A stretch of DNA of 64,000 bases from Saprospirales bacterium (GTDB taxonomy: Bacteria; Bacteroidota; Bacteroidia; Chitinophagales; Saprospiraceae). The notes beneath the pieces are model-generated. The model made no database searches. It worked only from the letters and a program-made list of their open reading frames with translations, and had not been told where the DNA came from. The translations under genes were made by a program, and so were the position numbers. Shown piece by piece: positions 17,222-24,699 of this stretch. The DNA is taken from positions 186,001 through 250,000 of the forward strand of contig JADJBL010000001.1 of the NCBI GenBank assembly GCA_016703765.1, written 5' to 3'. Each line of letters opens with the position of its first letter. Within the stretch, counting starts at the first letter, position 1.

Positions 17222-18355
17222 CTACCCCTCATACCATATCCTATACACCGCCCCCGCAAAATCATCCGAGACCAGCATCGACCCGTCGGGCATGAGCTCG
17301 ATATCCACCGGCCGGCCCCAGACCTCGTCGCTGCTCTTGTCGAGCCAGCCTTCGGCGAAGGGCTCGTAGCTCAGGGCCTTATTCCCCTCCAAAGTGACCA
17401 TCGCCACCTGGTAGCCGATTTTCGTGCTCCGGTTCCAGGAGCCGTGCTCGGCGATGAAGACCTGGTTGCGGTACTTCGCGGGGAATTGCGTGCCGGAATA
17501 AAACTCCATCCCCAACGGCGCTACGTGCGGACCCAGATTCTGCACCGGCGGGGTAAACTCCTCGCAAGGGCGGTCTTTGCCGAAATCCGGGTCGGGCAGA
17601 TCGCCTTGGTGGCAATAAGGGTAGCCGAAATGCATGCCGTCCCGCGGCGCGTGGTTGAGCTCACAAGCGGGCATGTCGTCGCCCATCCAGTCGCGGCCGT
17701 TGTCGGTAAACCATAGCTCGCCCGTCTCCGGGTGCCAGGTGAAGCCCACCGTGTTGCGGATGCCGTGTTGCACGACCTCCATGCCCGTGCCGTCCGAGTT
17801 GAGCCGCGTGATGGAGGCGTACACGGGCTCCTTCGATTCGCAGATATTGCAAGGGGCGCCGACCGGCACGTATAGCATTCCGTCGGGGCCGAAGGCGATG
17901 TATTTCCAGCCGTGATGCCCCTCGGTGGGGTATTGGTCGAAGACCACGACCGGCGCCGGGGGATCGGCCAGCCGCGATTCGATGTCCTCGTATTTCAGGA
18001 TGCGGCTGATCTCTGCCACGTAAAGGTCGCCGTCGCGAAAGGCCACGCCGTTGGGGGAGTTGAGGCCGCTCGCGATCACGTATCGCTCGTCCGCTCGAAA
18101 GTCGCCGTTGGTGTCGCGCAAGGCGTACACCTTGTCCTCGCTCCGGGTGCCCACAAAAAGGGTGCCGCCGGGAGAAAGGGCCATCGATCGGGCATTGGTA
18201 AGCCCTTCGGCGTAGATGTGGATGGAAAAGCCCTCGGGGAGGACGATTTTTTCAATCGGCAGGACACTGGGCGCCTTTTTTTGAGGCGGATTGACAGAAG
18301 AGCAAGAGGCTAAAGCAAGGGAGAGAAAAATTAGGGGCAATAAGAAGCGCGGCAT
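17222..18355 (-). CDS. Glucose/sorbosone dehydrogenase-like (PQQ-type propeller) lipoprotein
   Basis: 377 residues, lipoprotein signal with lipobox LASC at Cys18. Beta-propeller segments of the soluble glucose/sorbosone dehydrogenase family: LPEGFSIHIYAEGL, ARSMALSPGGTLFVGTR, NSPNGVAFRDGDLYV, GHHGWKYIAFGPDGMLYVP, GIRNTVGFTWHPETGELWF.DNGRD, and the C-terminal RPVDIELMPDGSMLVSDD. Probably a periplasmic PQQ-dependent sugar or aldose oxidase; substrate unknown and PQQ use inferred. Divergent from pyrD with a 69-bp shared region. Confidence 0.85.
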   Translation of the reverse strand: MPRFLLPLIFLSLALASCSSVNPPQKKAPSVLPIEKIVLPEGFSIHIYAEGLTNARSMALSPGGTLFVGTRSEDKVYALRDTNGDFRADERYVIASGLNSPNGVAFRDGDLYVAEISRILKYEDIESRLADPPAPVVVFDQYPTEGHHGWKYIAFGPDGMLYVPVGAPCNICESKEPVYASITRLNSDGTGMEVVQHGIRNTVGFTWHPETGELWFTDNGRDWMGDDMPACELNHAPRDGMHFGYPYCHQGDLPDPDFGKDRPCEEFTPPVQNLGPHVAPLGMEFYSGTQFPAKYRNQVFIAEHGSWNRSTKIGYQVAMVTLEGNKALSYEPFAEGWLDKSSDEVWGRPVDIELMPDGSMLVSDDFAGAVYRIWYEG

Positions 18356-18357
18356 AA

Positions 18358-18389
18358 TTGGGGATTGTGTGGTTCCTGAACTAATTTTG
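18358..18389 (+). promoter_or_regulatory. pyrD promoter
   Basis: TTG (18358-18360), 21-nt spacer, TAATTTTG (18382-18389). The -7 box fits TAnnTTTG exactly and lies 35 nt before the TTG start codon. Confidence 0.5.
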
Positions 18390-18424
18390 AGGGTATTCCC
18401 TTTACTAACAAAATTGCCGCCACA

Positions 18425-19471
18425 TTGGATTTTCTATACCGTTTTTTCCTCAAACCCATCTTCTTTGCCCTCTCCCCGGAAACTGCCCACCGGCTGACCC
18501 TCGTCCTTTTTGAAACGGCCCTTCGGATCCCCTTGTTGTCCACCCTGCTGTGGCGGAGCTTCCGGCTCGAAGACCCGGAACTGGAGCGGGTGGTGTTCGG
18601 GCTCCACTTCCGCAACCCCGTGGGGCTGGCGGCGGGCTTCGACAAAAACGGAAAGCACCTCCGGGCCATGTCGCGGCTGGGATTCGGCTTTCTGGAACTG
18701 GGCACCGTCACCCCAAAAGCGCAGGACGGAAACCCCAAACCCCGCCTCTTCCGCCTTCCCAAAGACCGGGCCCTGATCAACCGGATGGGCTTCAACAACA
18801 AGGGCCTGGAAACGGTGGTGAAACAACTCCACAAACCCCTCCCGGCAAGGGTGCTGATCGGGGGAAATATCGGGAAAAACAAGGCTACGCCAAATGAAGA
18901 GGCGGCCGGGGATTATGTCCAGTGCTTCGAGGCGCTATATTCCCTGGTCGATTATTTCGTGGTCAACGTCAGCTCGCCCAACACGCCTGGGCTCCGCGAA
19001 TTGCAGGAAAAAGGCCCCCTTAAGGCCCTGCTCTCCCAATTGCAGCAACTCAACCGCGCCAAGCCGGTACCGAAACCCATCTTGCTCAAGATCGCTCCCG
19101 ATCTCAGCAATGAACAACTCGACGACATCGTCGAGATCGTCCGGGCCACCCGGCTGGCGGGGATTATCGCCACCAATACGACCATTTCGAGGGAAGGCTT
19201 GCAAACGCCCGCTGCGGCTGTGGAGGCCATCGGCCCGGGCGGTCTGAGCGGGGCGCCCCTGCGGAAACGCGCCACCGAGGTGATCCGTTATTTGCACGTT
19301 CGGCTTGGGCAGGACGTACCGATTATCGGGGTGGGAGGGATTGAAAGCGCGGAAGACGCGCTTGAAAAACTCGAGGCAGGGGCCAGCCTCGTACAAATCT
19401 ATTCCGGCCTGATCTACGAAGGGCCCGGGCTCATCAAAAGGATCAAAAAAGGCATCCTTTCCCGCAAGTAA
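18425..19471 (+). CDS. pyrD: Dihydroorotate dehydrogenase (quinone), class 2
   Basis: 348 residues. The N-terminal amphipathic extension ([22 protein letters not shown]) is the membrane-association helix pair of class 2 enzymes. FMN and substrate motifs: [77 protein letters not shown] tail. Oxidises dihydroorotate to orotate, passing electrons to quinone. Start is TTG at 18425, the only start that gives the expected N-terminus. carB, another pyrimidine gene, lies 14 kb away. Confidence 0.93.
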   Translation: MDFLYRFFLKPIFFALSPETAHRLTLVLFETALRIPLLSTLLWRSFRLEDPELERVVFGLHFRNPVGLAAGFDKNGKHLRAMSRLGFGFLELGTVTPKAQDGNPKPRLFRLPKDRALINRMGFNNKGLETVVKQLHKPLPARVLIGGNIGKNKATPNEEAAGDYVQCFEALYSLVDYFVVNVSSPNTPGLRELQEKGPLKALLSQLQQLNRAKPVPKPILLKIAPDLSNEQLDDIVEIVRATRLAGIIATNTTISREGLQTPAAAVEAIGPGGLSGAPLRKRATEVIRYLHVRLGQDVPIIGVGGIESAEDALEKLEAGASLVQIYSGLIYEGPGLIKRIKKGILSRK

Positions 19472-19559
19472 ACAAGCCGTTTTCCGGAATTGGCATCTTT
19501 TTTGACTGGAATCAGGTAGACACCCCCCAAAATCGTTTTACCCTGAAATTCGGTCTACT

Positions 19560-19670
19560 ATGGATCCCAAAAAATCCAACTCGTTTTTCCATGACTTCCG
19601 GTTTTGGATGGTCGTCATTTCGCTGGCCTTGTTGCTTTGGATTAGTATTCAGAGCTATCCTGGATCGTAA
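19560..19670 (+). CDS. Small single-pass membrane ORF (36 residues)
   Basis: ATG at 19560, TAA at 19668-19670. A polar N-terminus (MDPKKSNSFFHDFRFW) is followed by one hydrophobic helix (MVVISLALLLWISI) and a short SYPGS tail, a Lys/Arg-in topology. No family recognised. It lies between pyrD and the convergent nadC and is followed by a small perfect inverted repeat. Support is only ATG, topology and position, so it could be chance. Confidence 0.45.
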   Translation: MDPKKSNSFFHDFRFWMVVISLALLLWISIQSYPGS

Positions 19671-19672
19671 GG

Positions 19673-19689
19673 AGGGGGTTTAACCCCCT
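19673..19689. terminator. Short perfect inverted repeat between the small ORF and nadC
   Basis: AGGGGGT/ACCCCCT with loop TTA; its right arm runs into the nadC stop codon (19688-19690). Position suits a bidirectional terminator, but the stem is short and has no U-tract. Confidence 0.4.
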
Positions 19690-20551
19690 ACAATCCCTTA
19701 ATCACCTTAAGACTGAGATCCAGGCTCACCGCCGAATGCGTGAGCGCGCCCACCGAGATGAAATCGACGCCCGTTTGCGCTACGCGCCGGACGTTGTGGA
19801 TGGTTATTCCGCCGGAGGCCTCGGTTTCGTAGCGTTTGCCTACGATGGCCACGGCTTCTTCCAGCAAGAGCATCTCGAAGTTGTCTAACAGGATGCGGTT
19901 GATCCCGCCCACTTCCAGCACCTCGTATAATTCCACGAGGTTGCGGACCTCGACGGTGACTTTCAGGTTCAGGCCTTTCTCTTTCTGATAGGCTTCCACC
20001 TTCCCGATGGCCTGGCGGATCCCTCCCGACTCGTCGATGTGGTTGTCCTTGATCATGATCCAGTCGTAGAGGCCCTCGCGGTAATTTTGGCAACCGCCGA
20101 GGCGCACCGCCCATTTTTCGAGATAGCGAATCAGGGGGGTGGTCTTGCGCGTATCGAGGATGCGGACGCCCAGGTCCTCCACTTCGAAGGCAAAGCGGTT
20201 GCTCAGAGTGGCGATGCCGCTCATGCGCTGCATGGTGTTGAGCACGAGCCGTTCGGACTTGAGCAAGGCTTGGGTATTGCATTCTACCTCAAAGGCCACC
20301 TGTCCGTAGGTTACATCCTCTCCGTCCTTCAAATGTGCTTGAAAGGTAGAAGAGGGGTCCACTTTTTTAAAGATCAGTTCCGCCACTTCGATGCCCGCGA
20401 TCACGCCGGCGTCTTTTACAAACAATTTGGCGCGGCAGCGGTCTGAAGGAGGGATACAGGCCAGGGAAGTGTGGTCTCCCTCCCCGATATCCTCCTTCAG
20501 GCCGAGTTCGACAAAGGAATCGAGGTATTGCGCTTTGGATTGAAACTCCAT
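19688..20551 (-). CDS. nadC: Nicotinate-nucleotide pyrophosphorylase (carboxylating)
   Basis: 287 residues, full length. Motifs: GLKEDIGEGDHTS near the N-terminus, ERLVLNTMQRMSGIAT, DTRKTTPLIRYLEKWAVRLGG, NYREGLYDWIMIKDNHI, VEVRNLVEL, LLDNFE, EASGGI, GVDFISVGALTHS. Converts quinolinate and PRPP to nicotinate mononucleotide in de novo NAD synthesis. nadD is at 53 kb. Downstream of the PorT-family gene by 27 nt on the same strand. Confidence 0.96.
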   Translation of the reverse strand: MEFQSKAQYLDSFVELGLKEDIGEGDHTSLACIPPSDRCRAKLFVKDAGVIAGIEVAELIFKKVDPSSTFQAHLKDGEDVTYGQVAFEVECNTQALLKSERLVLNTMQRMSGIATLSNRFAFEVEDLGVRILDTRKTTPLIRYLEKWAVRLGGCQNYREGLYDWIMIKDNHIDESGGIRQAIGKVEAYQKEKGLNLKVTVEVRNLVELYEVLEVGGINRILLDNFEMLLLEEAVAIVGKRYETEASGGITIHNVRRVAQTGVDFISVGALTHSAVSLDLSLKVIKGL

Positions 20552-20578
20552 ATTTGTGTCGGGTGTGTAACAAGTAGC

Positions 20579-21331
20579 TTAAAACATAATGCCGAGCATG
20601 AGGGTAATCCCCCGGAGCAGGGCTTTGGAATCTTCATCCTGAGGAACCGTATTTCCGTTTCCATCCGGCACGAATTTTATCCCGCTGTCTTTTGTGATAT
20701 CCGTAAACCCCTGGTTGTAAAATATCCCGCCTATGAGGTTGGTATCCCCGCTGGAGTTGCCGCGCAGATTGTATTCCACGCCGCCCCCCAGGCCCCAGGA
20801 AATGGCGATGGGGATGAGGTCTTTATTGATGGTTTCCCCTTCGAGCGTGGTCAGGCCGGGGCCCACGATATCTCCTTTTCCGTTGTACAGGAAGGCAAAA
20901 TTGAAGACCGGGATCTCGAAGAAGAAGCGAAAATCCCGGAAAATCTCGTTGGTCAGCAGGTGGAGTCCAAACGGTATATCGATGTAGTTGATGTGGTAGC
21001 GGATGTTGGAGCCGTCGGGAAGATTATTGTATGGAGGGCCGAGTTCCGATTTCTTCAACAGGTCTCCACCGAAATCGTGGAGCAAGCGGCCGCCCTGGTT
21101 GAGGCCCAGGTTCAGGCCAGTGGTGAAGGCGTACTTATCGGCAAAGAAATAGTCGATCTTGGTCCCGACCCGGAAGCCGAGGTTTTGGCCGTTGGCGTTG
21201 ATAAAACGGTCGTCGGTGTCGAGCCAGGTGAACATCGGGCTGGCCTGAACGCCGAAGCGGAAGCCGTATTGTGCCGGAAGTTGGGTGAATACGGCGCAGA
21301 CAAGCGCCAAAACGATCATTACATTCTTCAT
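20579..21331 (-). CDS. PorT-family outer-membrane beta-barrel protein
   Basis: 250 residues with a signal peptide ending near QLPAQ (about 21). Alternating hydrophobic strands (YGFRFGVQASPMFTW, FTTGLNLGLNQGG, INYIDIPFGLHLL) and a C-terminal LMLGIMF fit the PF13568-type eight-stranded barrel, the family that includes T9SS component PorT. Whether this is PorT itself cannot be decided from sequence; many paralogues exist. 72 bp upstream is the divergent gldB promoter. Confidence 0.75.
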   Translation of the reverse strand: MKNVMIVLALVCAVFTQLPAQYGFRFGVQASPMFTWLDTDDRFINANGQNLGFRVGTKIDYFFADKYAFTTGLNLGLNQGGRLLHDFGGDLLKKSELGPPYNNLPDGSNIRYHINYIDIPFGLHLLTNEIFRDFRFFFEIPVFNFAFLYNGKGDIVGPGLTTLEGETINKDLIPIAISWGLGGGVEYNLRGNSSGDTNLIGGIFYNQGFTDITKDSGIKFVPDGNGNTVPQDEDSKALLRGITLMLGIMF

Positions 21332-21363
21332 AGTTAACTGTTTAGTGGGGTGGAAGGTTTTGG

Positions 21364-21396
21364 TTTTAGAAAATGCAACACAGGGTTCTATCTTTG
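21364..21396 (+). promoter_or_regulatory. gldB promoter
   Basis: Perfect -7 box TATCTTTG (21389-21396), 25 nt before the ATG, with a weaker TTTTAG (21364-21369) 19 nt upstream as -33. Confidence 0.5.
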
Positions 21397-21421
21397 CGTT
21401 TCACAGTACACTCCTCTTCCT

Positions 21422-22456
21422 ATGATCCGCTTCTCGATTTATGGCCTGTTGTTCGCGATTGCAGTGCAATCCTGCCAATGTAACAAAAGTAACGATAATC
21501 CAGACGTATCGCATATTCCCGTAGAGGTAAATATCCGGCGATTTGAAAAGGAGCTCTTTGCTCTCGACACGCTTCAGATGGCCGCAAGCCTCGAAAATCT
21601 GGAAAAGACCTACCCCGAATTCAGCGAGGTTTACTTTGGCCAGATCCTCGGTTCCAGAGACTCGAGCATAGCCCCGGAGGGCCATGCAGCCTATGTCAAG
21701 GGGTTTATCAACCATCCCTCCATCCGCAAACTATACGACACGACCCAGGTGGTTTACCCCGACCTGGATTTCCTGGAAAAAGACCTCCAGAAAGCCTTTC
21801 GATACCTGGAATATTATTTACCGGAAACCCAAACGCCGGACCTGACGACCTATATTTCGGAATATACGGTGGCCAGTTTTATTTACGGAGACAACTCCCT
21901 GGCCCTGGGGCTGGATTTCTTCCTCGGCGCCGATTACCCCTACGGCCAATACAATCCCGGCAATTCTACCTTTTCCGAATACCTGACCCGCACCAACAAC
22001 CGCGACCATATCACTGCCAAGGCGATCATGCCTTTGGTGGCAGACCTCTGTGGCCCACCCCCCGGCGACCGCCTGCTGGATTACATGGTGCAAAACGGAA
22101 AGATGCTCTATATCCTGGATCACCTCATTCCCTTTGCGCCCGATACCGTGCTCATGGAATACACCCCTGCGCAACTCGGCTGGTGCAAGGACAATGAACT
22201 CGAGATCTGGGCCTACTTTATCCAGGAAAACCTGCTCTACTCCTCCAACTGGCAGGATATCCGCAAGCTCGTCGAATACAGTCCTTCCTCTCCCGGGATG
22301 CCGCCGGAGGCGCCCGGCCGCACGGCCAACTGGATGGGCTGGCAAATTGTACAAGCCTACATGAAGCGCAAGCCGGAAACTACTTTCCGCCAATTAATCG
22401 ACTTGACGGATGCGCAGGCGCTCCTCGATCAATCCAAGTACAAACCTACGCGTTAA
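21422..22456 (+). CDS. gldB: Gliding motility lipoprotein GldB
   Basis: 344 residues from the ATG at 21422; an upstream GTG-type start at 21350 would lie before the promoter and is rejected. Lipoprotein signal (LLFAIAVQSC, Cys18). The segment VNIRRFEKELFALDT, the YPEFSEVYFGQIL motif, GLDFFLGADYPYGQY and the C-terminal WMGWQIVQAYMKRKP segment fit GldB, required for gliding and T9SS function in Flavobacterium. Stop codon overlaps that of the convergent HIT gene. Confidence 0.88.
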   Translation: MIRFSIYGLLFAIAVQSCQCNKSNDNPDVSHIPVEVNIRRFEKELFALDTLQMAASLENLEKTYPEFSEVYFGQILGSRDSSIAPEGHAAYVKGFINHPSIRKLYDTTQVVYPDLDFLEKDLQKAFRYLEYYLPETQTPDLTTYISEYTVASFIYGDNSLALGLDFFLGADYPYGQYNPGNSTFSEYLTRTNNRDHITAKAIMPLVADLCGPPPGDRLLDYMVQNGKMLYILDHLIPFAPDTVLMEYTPAQLGWCKDNELEIWAYFIQENLLYSSNWQDIRKLVEYSPSSPGMPPEAPGRTANWMGWQIVQAYMKRKPETTFRQLIDLTDAQALLDQSKYKPTR

Positions 22457-22851
22457 GGCTGGTAAGCGGCGCTAATCCTGGCTGCCAGGGCAGCAAGCTC
22501 ATCCTGGGTCATGGAGAGGGGTTCCTTCCCGAAGTTGATGTCCTGCATCGTTTGAAGCGGGATGAGGTGGACGTGCGCATGGGGCACTTCCAGGCCGATG
22601 ACCGCGACGCCGATGCGTTTGCAGGGCACGGTTTGCCGCAGGGCTTTAGATACTCCCTTGGCAAAGAGCACCAGACCGGCAAGAAGCTCGTCGTCCAGGT
22701 CGAAGACGTAGTCTATTTCTTCTTTCGGAATGACAATGATATGGCCCGCCGCCATGGGCCGGATGTCCAGAAAAGCGAGATAGAGATCGGATTCGGCCAC
22801 CTTGTGGCAGGGGATTTCTCCCCGAATAATCCGCGTAAAAATGCTGGGCAT
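22453..22851 (-). CDS. HIT family hydrolase
   Basis: 132 residues. Histidine triad HAHVHL near the C-terminus and FLDIRPMAAGHIIVIPKEEIDY in the core. Family members hydrolyse nucleotide conjugates such as adenosine 5'-monophosphoramidates. Start ATG at 22851; greA ends 11 bp upstream, so these two are probably cotranscribed. The TTAA at 22453-22456 contains both this stop and that of gldB. Confidence 0.9.
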   Translation of the reverse strand: MPSIFTRIIRGEIPCHKVAESDLYLAFLDIRPMAAGHIIVIPKEEIDYVFDLDDELLAGLVLFAKGVSKALRQTVPCKRIGVAVIGLEVPHAHVHLIPLQTMQDINFGKEPLSMTQDELAALAARISAAYQP

Positions 22852-22862
22852 ATGGATGGAGT

Positions 22863-23339
22863 TTATCCCATGGAAATATAGACCACTTCGAAATGGAGCA
22901 GCCCACGGGGCGTATCGATCTTGGCCAGTTCGCCGACTTTTTTTCCCAACAAGCCTCTGCCCATAGGCGAGCTCACGGAGATCCGGTTGGTGGTCAGGTC
23001 GGCCTCCGACTCGGAAACCAGCTTGTAGGTAATTTGCTTTCCGGAGGTTTTGTTCTTGACGGTGACGTTGGAAAGCAGGCGCACCTCGGAGTCGTCCATC
23101 TGGCTTTCGTCCAGGATTCTGGAATTTGCCAGTGTTCTCTCCAGTTCGTTGATGCGCATTTCGAGCAGACCCTGCGAATGCTTTGCAGCGTCGTATTCCG
23201 CGTTTTCAGAAAGATCTCCTTTTTCCCGGGCTTCGGCGATCGCCCTTGCCACTTCCTGACGGCCGGTCGTTTTCATTTCCTCCAATTCTCCTCGAAGCCG
23301 GTCATGTCCCTCCTGGGTTAAATACGTGTAAGATGCCAT
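22863..23339 (-). CDS. greA: Transcription elongation factor GreA
   Basis: 158 residues from the ATG at 23339 (a TTG at 23363 is less likely). N-terminal coiled coil with the acidic tip EAREKGDLSENAEYDAAK, C-terminal FKBP-like domain ending SSPMGRGLLGKKVGE. It rescues backtracked RNA polymerase by stimulating transcript cleavage in the secondary channel. Followed by the HIT gene; preceded by a strong terminator hairpin. Confidence 0.95.
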   Translation of the reverse strand: MASYTYLTQEGHDRLRGELEEMKTTGRQEVARAIAEAREKGDLSENAEYDAAKHSQGLLEMRINELERTLANSRILDESQMDDSEVRLLSNVTVKNKTSGKQITYKLVSESEADLTTNRISVSSPMGRGLLGKKVGELAKIDTPRGLLHFEVVYISMG

Positions 23340-23370
23340 AACAAAAAATTTAATATCAAGCAAAAAATCA

Positions 23371-23413
23371 GACTGACAGAGAGGGCGGCCTGAGGCCGCC
23401 CTCTCTGTCAGTC
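23371..23413 (-). terminator. Perfect 20-bp hairpin terminator upstream of greA
   Basis: Arms 23371-23390 and 23394-23413 are exact reverse complements with a 3-nt loop. On the minus strand the stem is followed by TGATTTTTTG, a U-tract, so it ends the upstream PorV-like operon just before greA begins. Confidence 0.85.
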
Positions 23414-23555
23414 CGGAAGTCTTAAAAAACCAAAAACGCCTCCACGACAGCGTGAAAACGTTTTCTTATGCAAATATAAGGATTTTTGCGTTACGGGGAA
23501 AGTGTTTTGAGGACCCGGGGTCTTTTGGTTTGCCCCCGGATCCTCAAAACGTGGC

Positions 23556-24620
23556 CTAGAGGCTCAGGCGGATGGCGACATTATGAGTACCACCGAAAAT
23601 GGTGGAAGCGCGGTATCCGTAGTCGATCCCGAAACGAGTGCCGTTGGGTGCGTCTTTTTTAACCGGAACGTCGAGCGTTACGCCTGCGCTCAGGCCGGAG
23701 TAAAGCGATTGCTCCGGTGTGCCTTCAGCTGTGGCGCCCACGGAAGTCAGGTAGCCGCCGCGCAGCATGAGCATTTCCTTGAATGAAAACTCGAGGCCGC
23801 CGCCGATCTGGTCCTGTGCAAAGGCGTTGGACGTAAAGTTCCCCAGCGGGGTCAAACGGGCTGCCGAGCCGATGAGGAAGTCGTAAGACAAACCGATATT
23901 CAGCAGGGAAGGCAATTCGAAACCGGCGGCCCGGCGGTTGGAAGCCAGGTTGTAGGAACCCGAACCGAGCGGGATGCTCGACGAAAAGGAAAGCCCCTCT
24001 CCTTTGTACTGCATACGGCCTCCGATATTGCGAAGGGAGATGCCGAATTTGAAATTGTCTTTTTCCCCGGCCACGTATTGCACACCTGCATCCACGGCAA
24101 AAGCAGACCCGGAAAGGTCGGCGATGGATTCGCTGATGCTGCGGAAGAGGAAACCAACGGAAACGTGGTTTTCAAAAGTGTAGGAATACCCCAGTCCCAG
24201 GTTGAAAAAACGCGGGGAGAAGGTCGCTCCGGTGCCTTCGGGCTGCTCGGTGGTCGTGACAGGGATGTCTCCGAAATCCAGCGCCATGATGCTGACGCCC
24301 AGGGCGCCGCCTTTCCCGATCCTTTGGGCGAAGCCAAAGGAGTTGGTATTGATGTTGGTGCCTTCGAGGTAAATACCGTGGGATGCCAGGAATTGGGTCT
24401 TGTTGATCCTGCCCAGGCCTGCGATATTGAGGTGCATGGACTCCACCCCGAAAACCATGGAGGTATTCATGGCGTGAAATCCGGCGCTGCGTGCCCAGGG
24501 GTTCATCAGAAGCTGAGGCGCGCCGCCTTCGCCCTGGCGGTCGGGGTTGCCTGCTTCCACCTTTGCGGCGGGGATCGCCATCAGCAAGCCCAGGATGAAA
24601 ATGTATAGTTTACGGGTCAT
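23556..24620 (-). CDS. PorV/PorQ-family outer-membrane protein
   Basis: 354 residues, signal peptide ending near VEAG (about 23). After it: LLMNPWARSAGFHAMNTSMVFGVESMHLNIAGLGRI, the N-terminal motif of PorV/PorQ-type FadL-like barrels, followed by many amphipathic strands and a C-terminal IRLSL. PorV shuttles T9SS cargo from the translocon to the attachment complex; paralogues encoded beside a cargo gene are likely dedicated partners. Third gene of an operon with the TonB-dependent receptor and the 1345-residue protein; a hairpin in the 79-nt gap upstream may lower its expression. Confidence 0.8.
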   Translation of the reverse strand: MTRKLYIFILGLLMAIPAAKVEAGNPDRQGEGGAPQLLMNPWARSAGFHAMNTSMVFGVESMHLNIAGLGRINKTQFLASHGIYLEGTNINTNSFGFAQRIGKGGALGVSIMALDFGDIPVTTTEQPEGTGATFSPRFFNLGLGYSYTFENHVSVGFLFRSISESIADLSGSAFAVDAGVQYVAGEKDNFKFGISLRNIGGRMQYKGEGLSFSSSIPLGSGSYNLASNRRAAGFELPSLLNIGLSYDFLIGSAARLTPLGNFTSNAFAQDQIGGGLEFSFKEMLMLRGGYLTSVGATAEGTPEQSLYSGLSAGVTLDVPVKKDAPNGTRFGIDYGYRASTIFGGTHNVAIRLSL

Positions 24621-24654
24621 TGTTCTTTGGTTTCAGAATGAAAGAATGAAAATA

Positions 24655-24691
24655 ACCGGTGTGGCGGCGGTTTTCTTGCCGCCACACCGGT
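24655..24691 (-). terminator. Hairpin between the 1345-residue gene and the PorV-like gene
   Basis: 14-bp perfect stem (ACCGGTGTGGCGGC / GCCGCCACACCGGT) with a 9-nt loop, followed on the minus strand by TTATTTTC. Could be an attenuating or partial terminator, or an mRNA-processing site, within the operon. Confidence 0.6.
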
Positions 24692-24699
24692 AAAATGGC

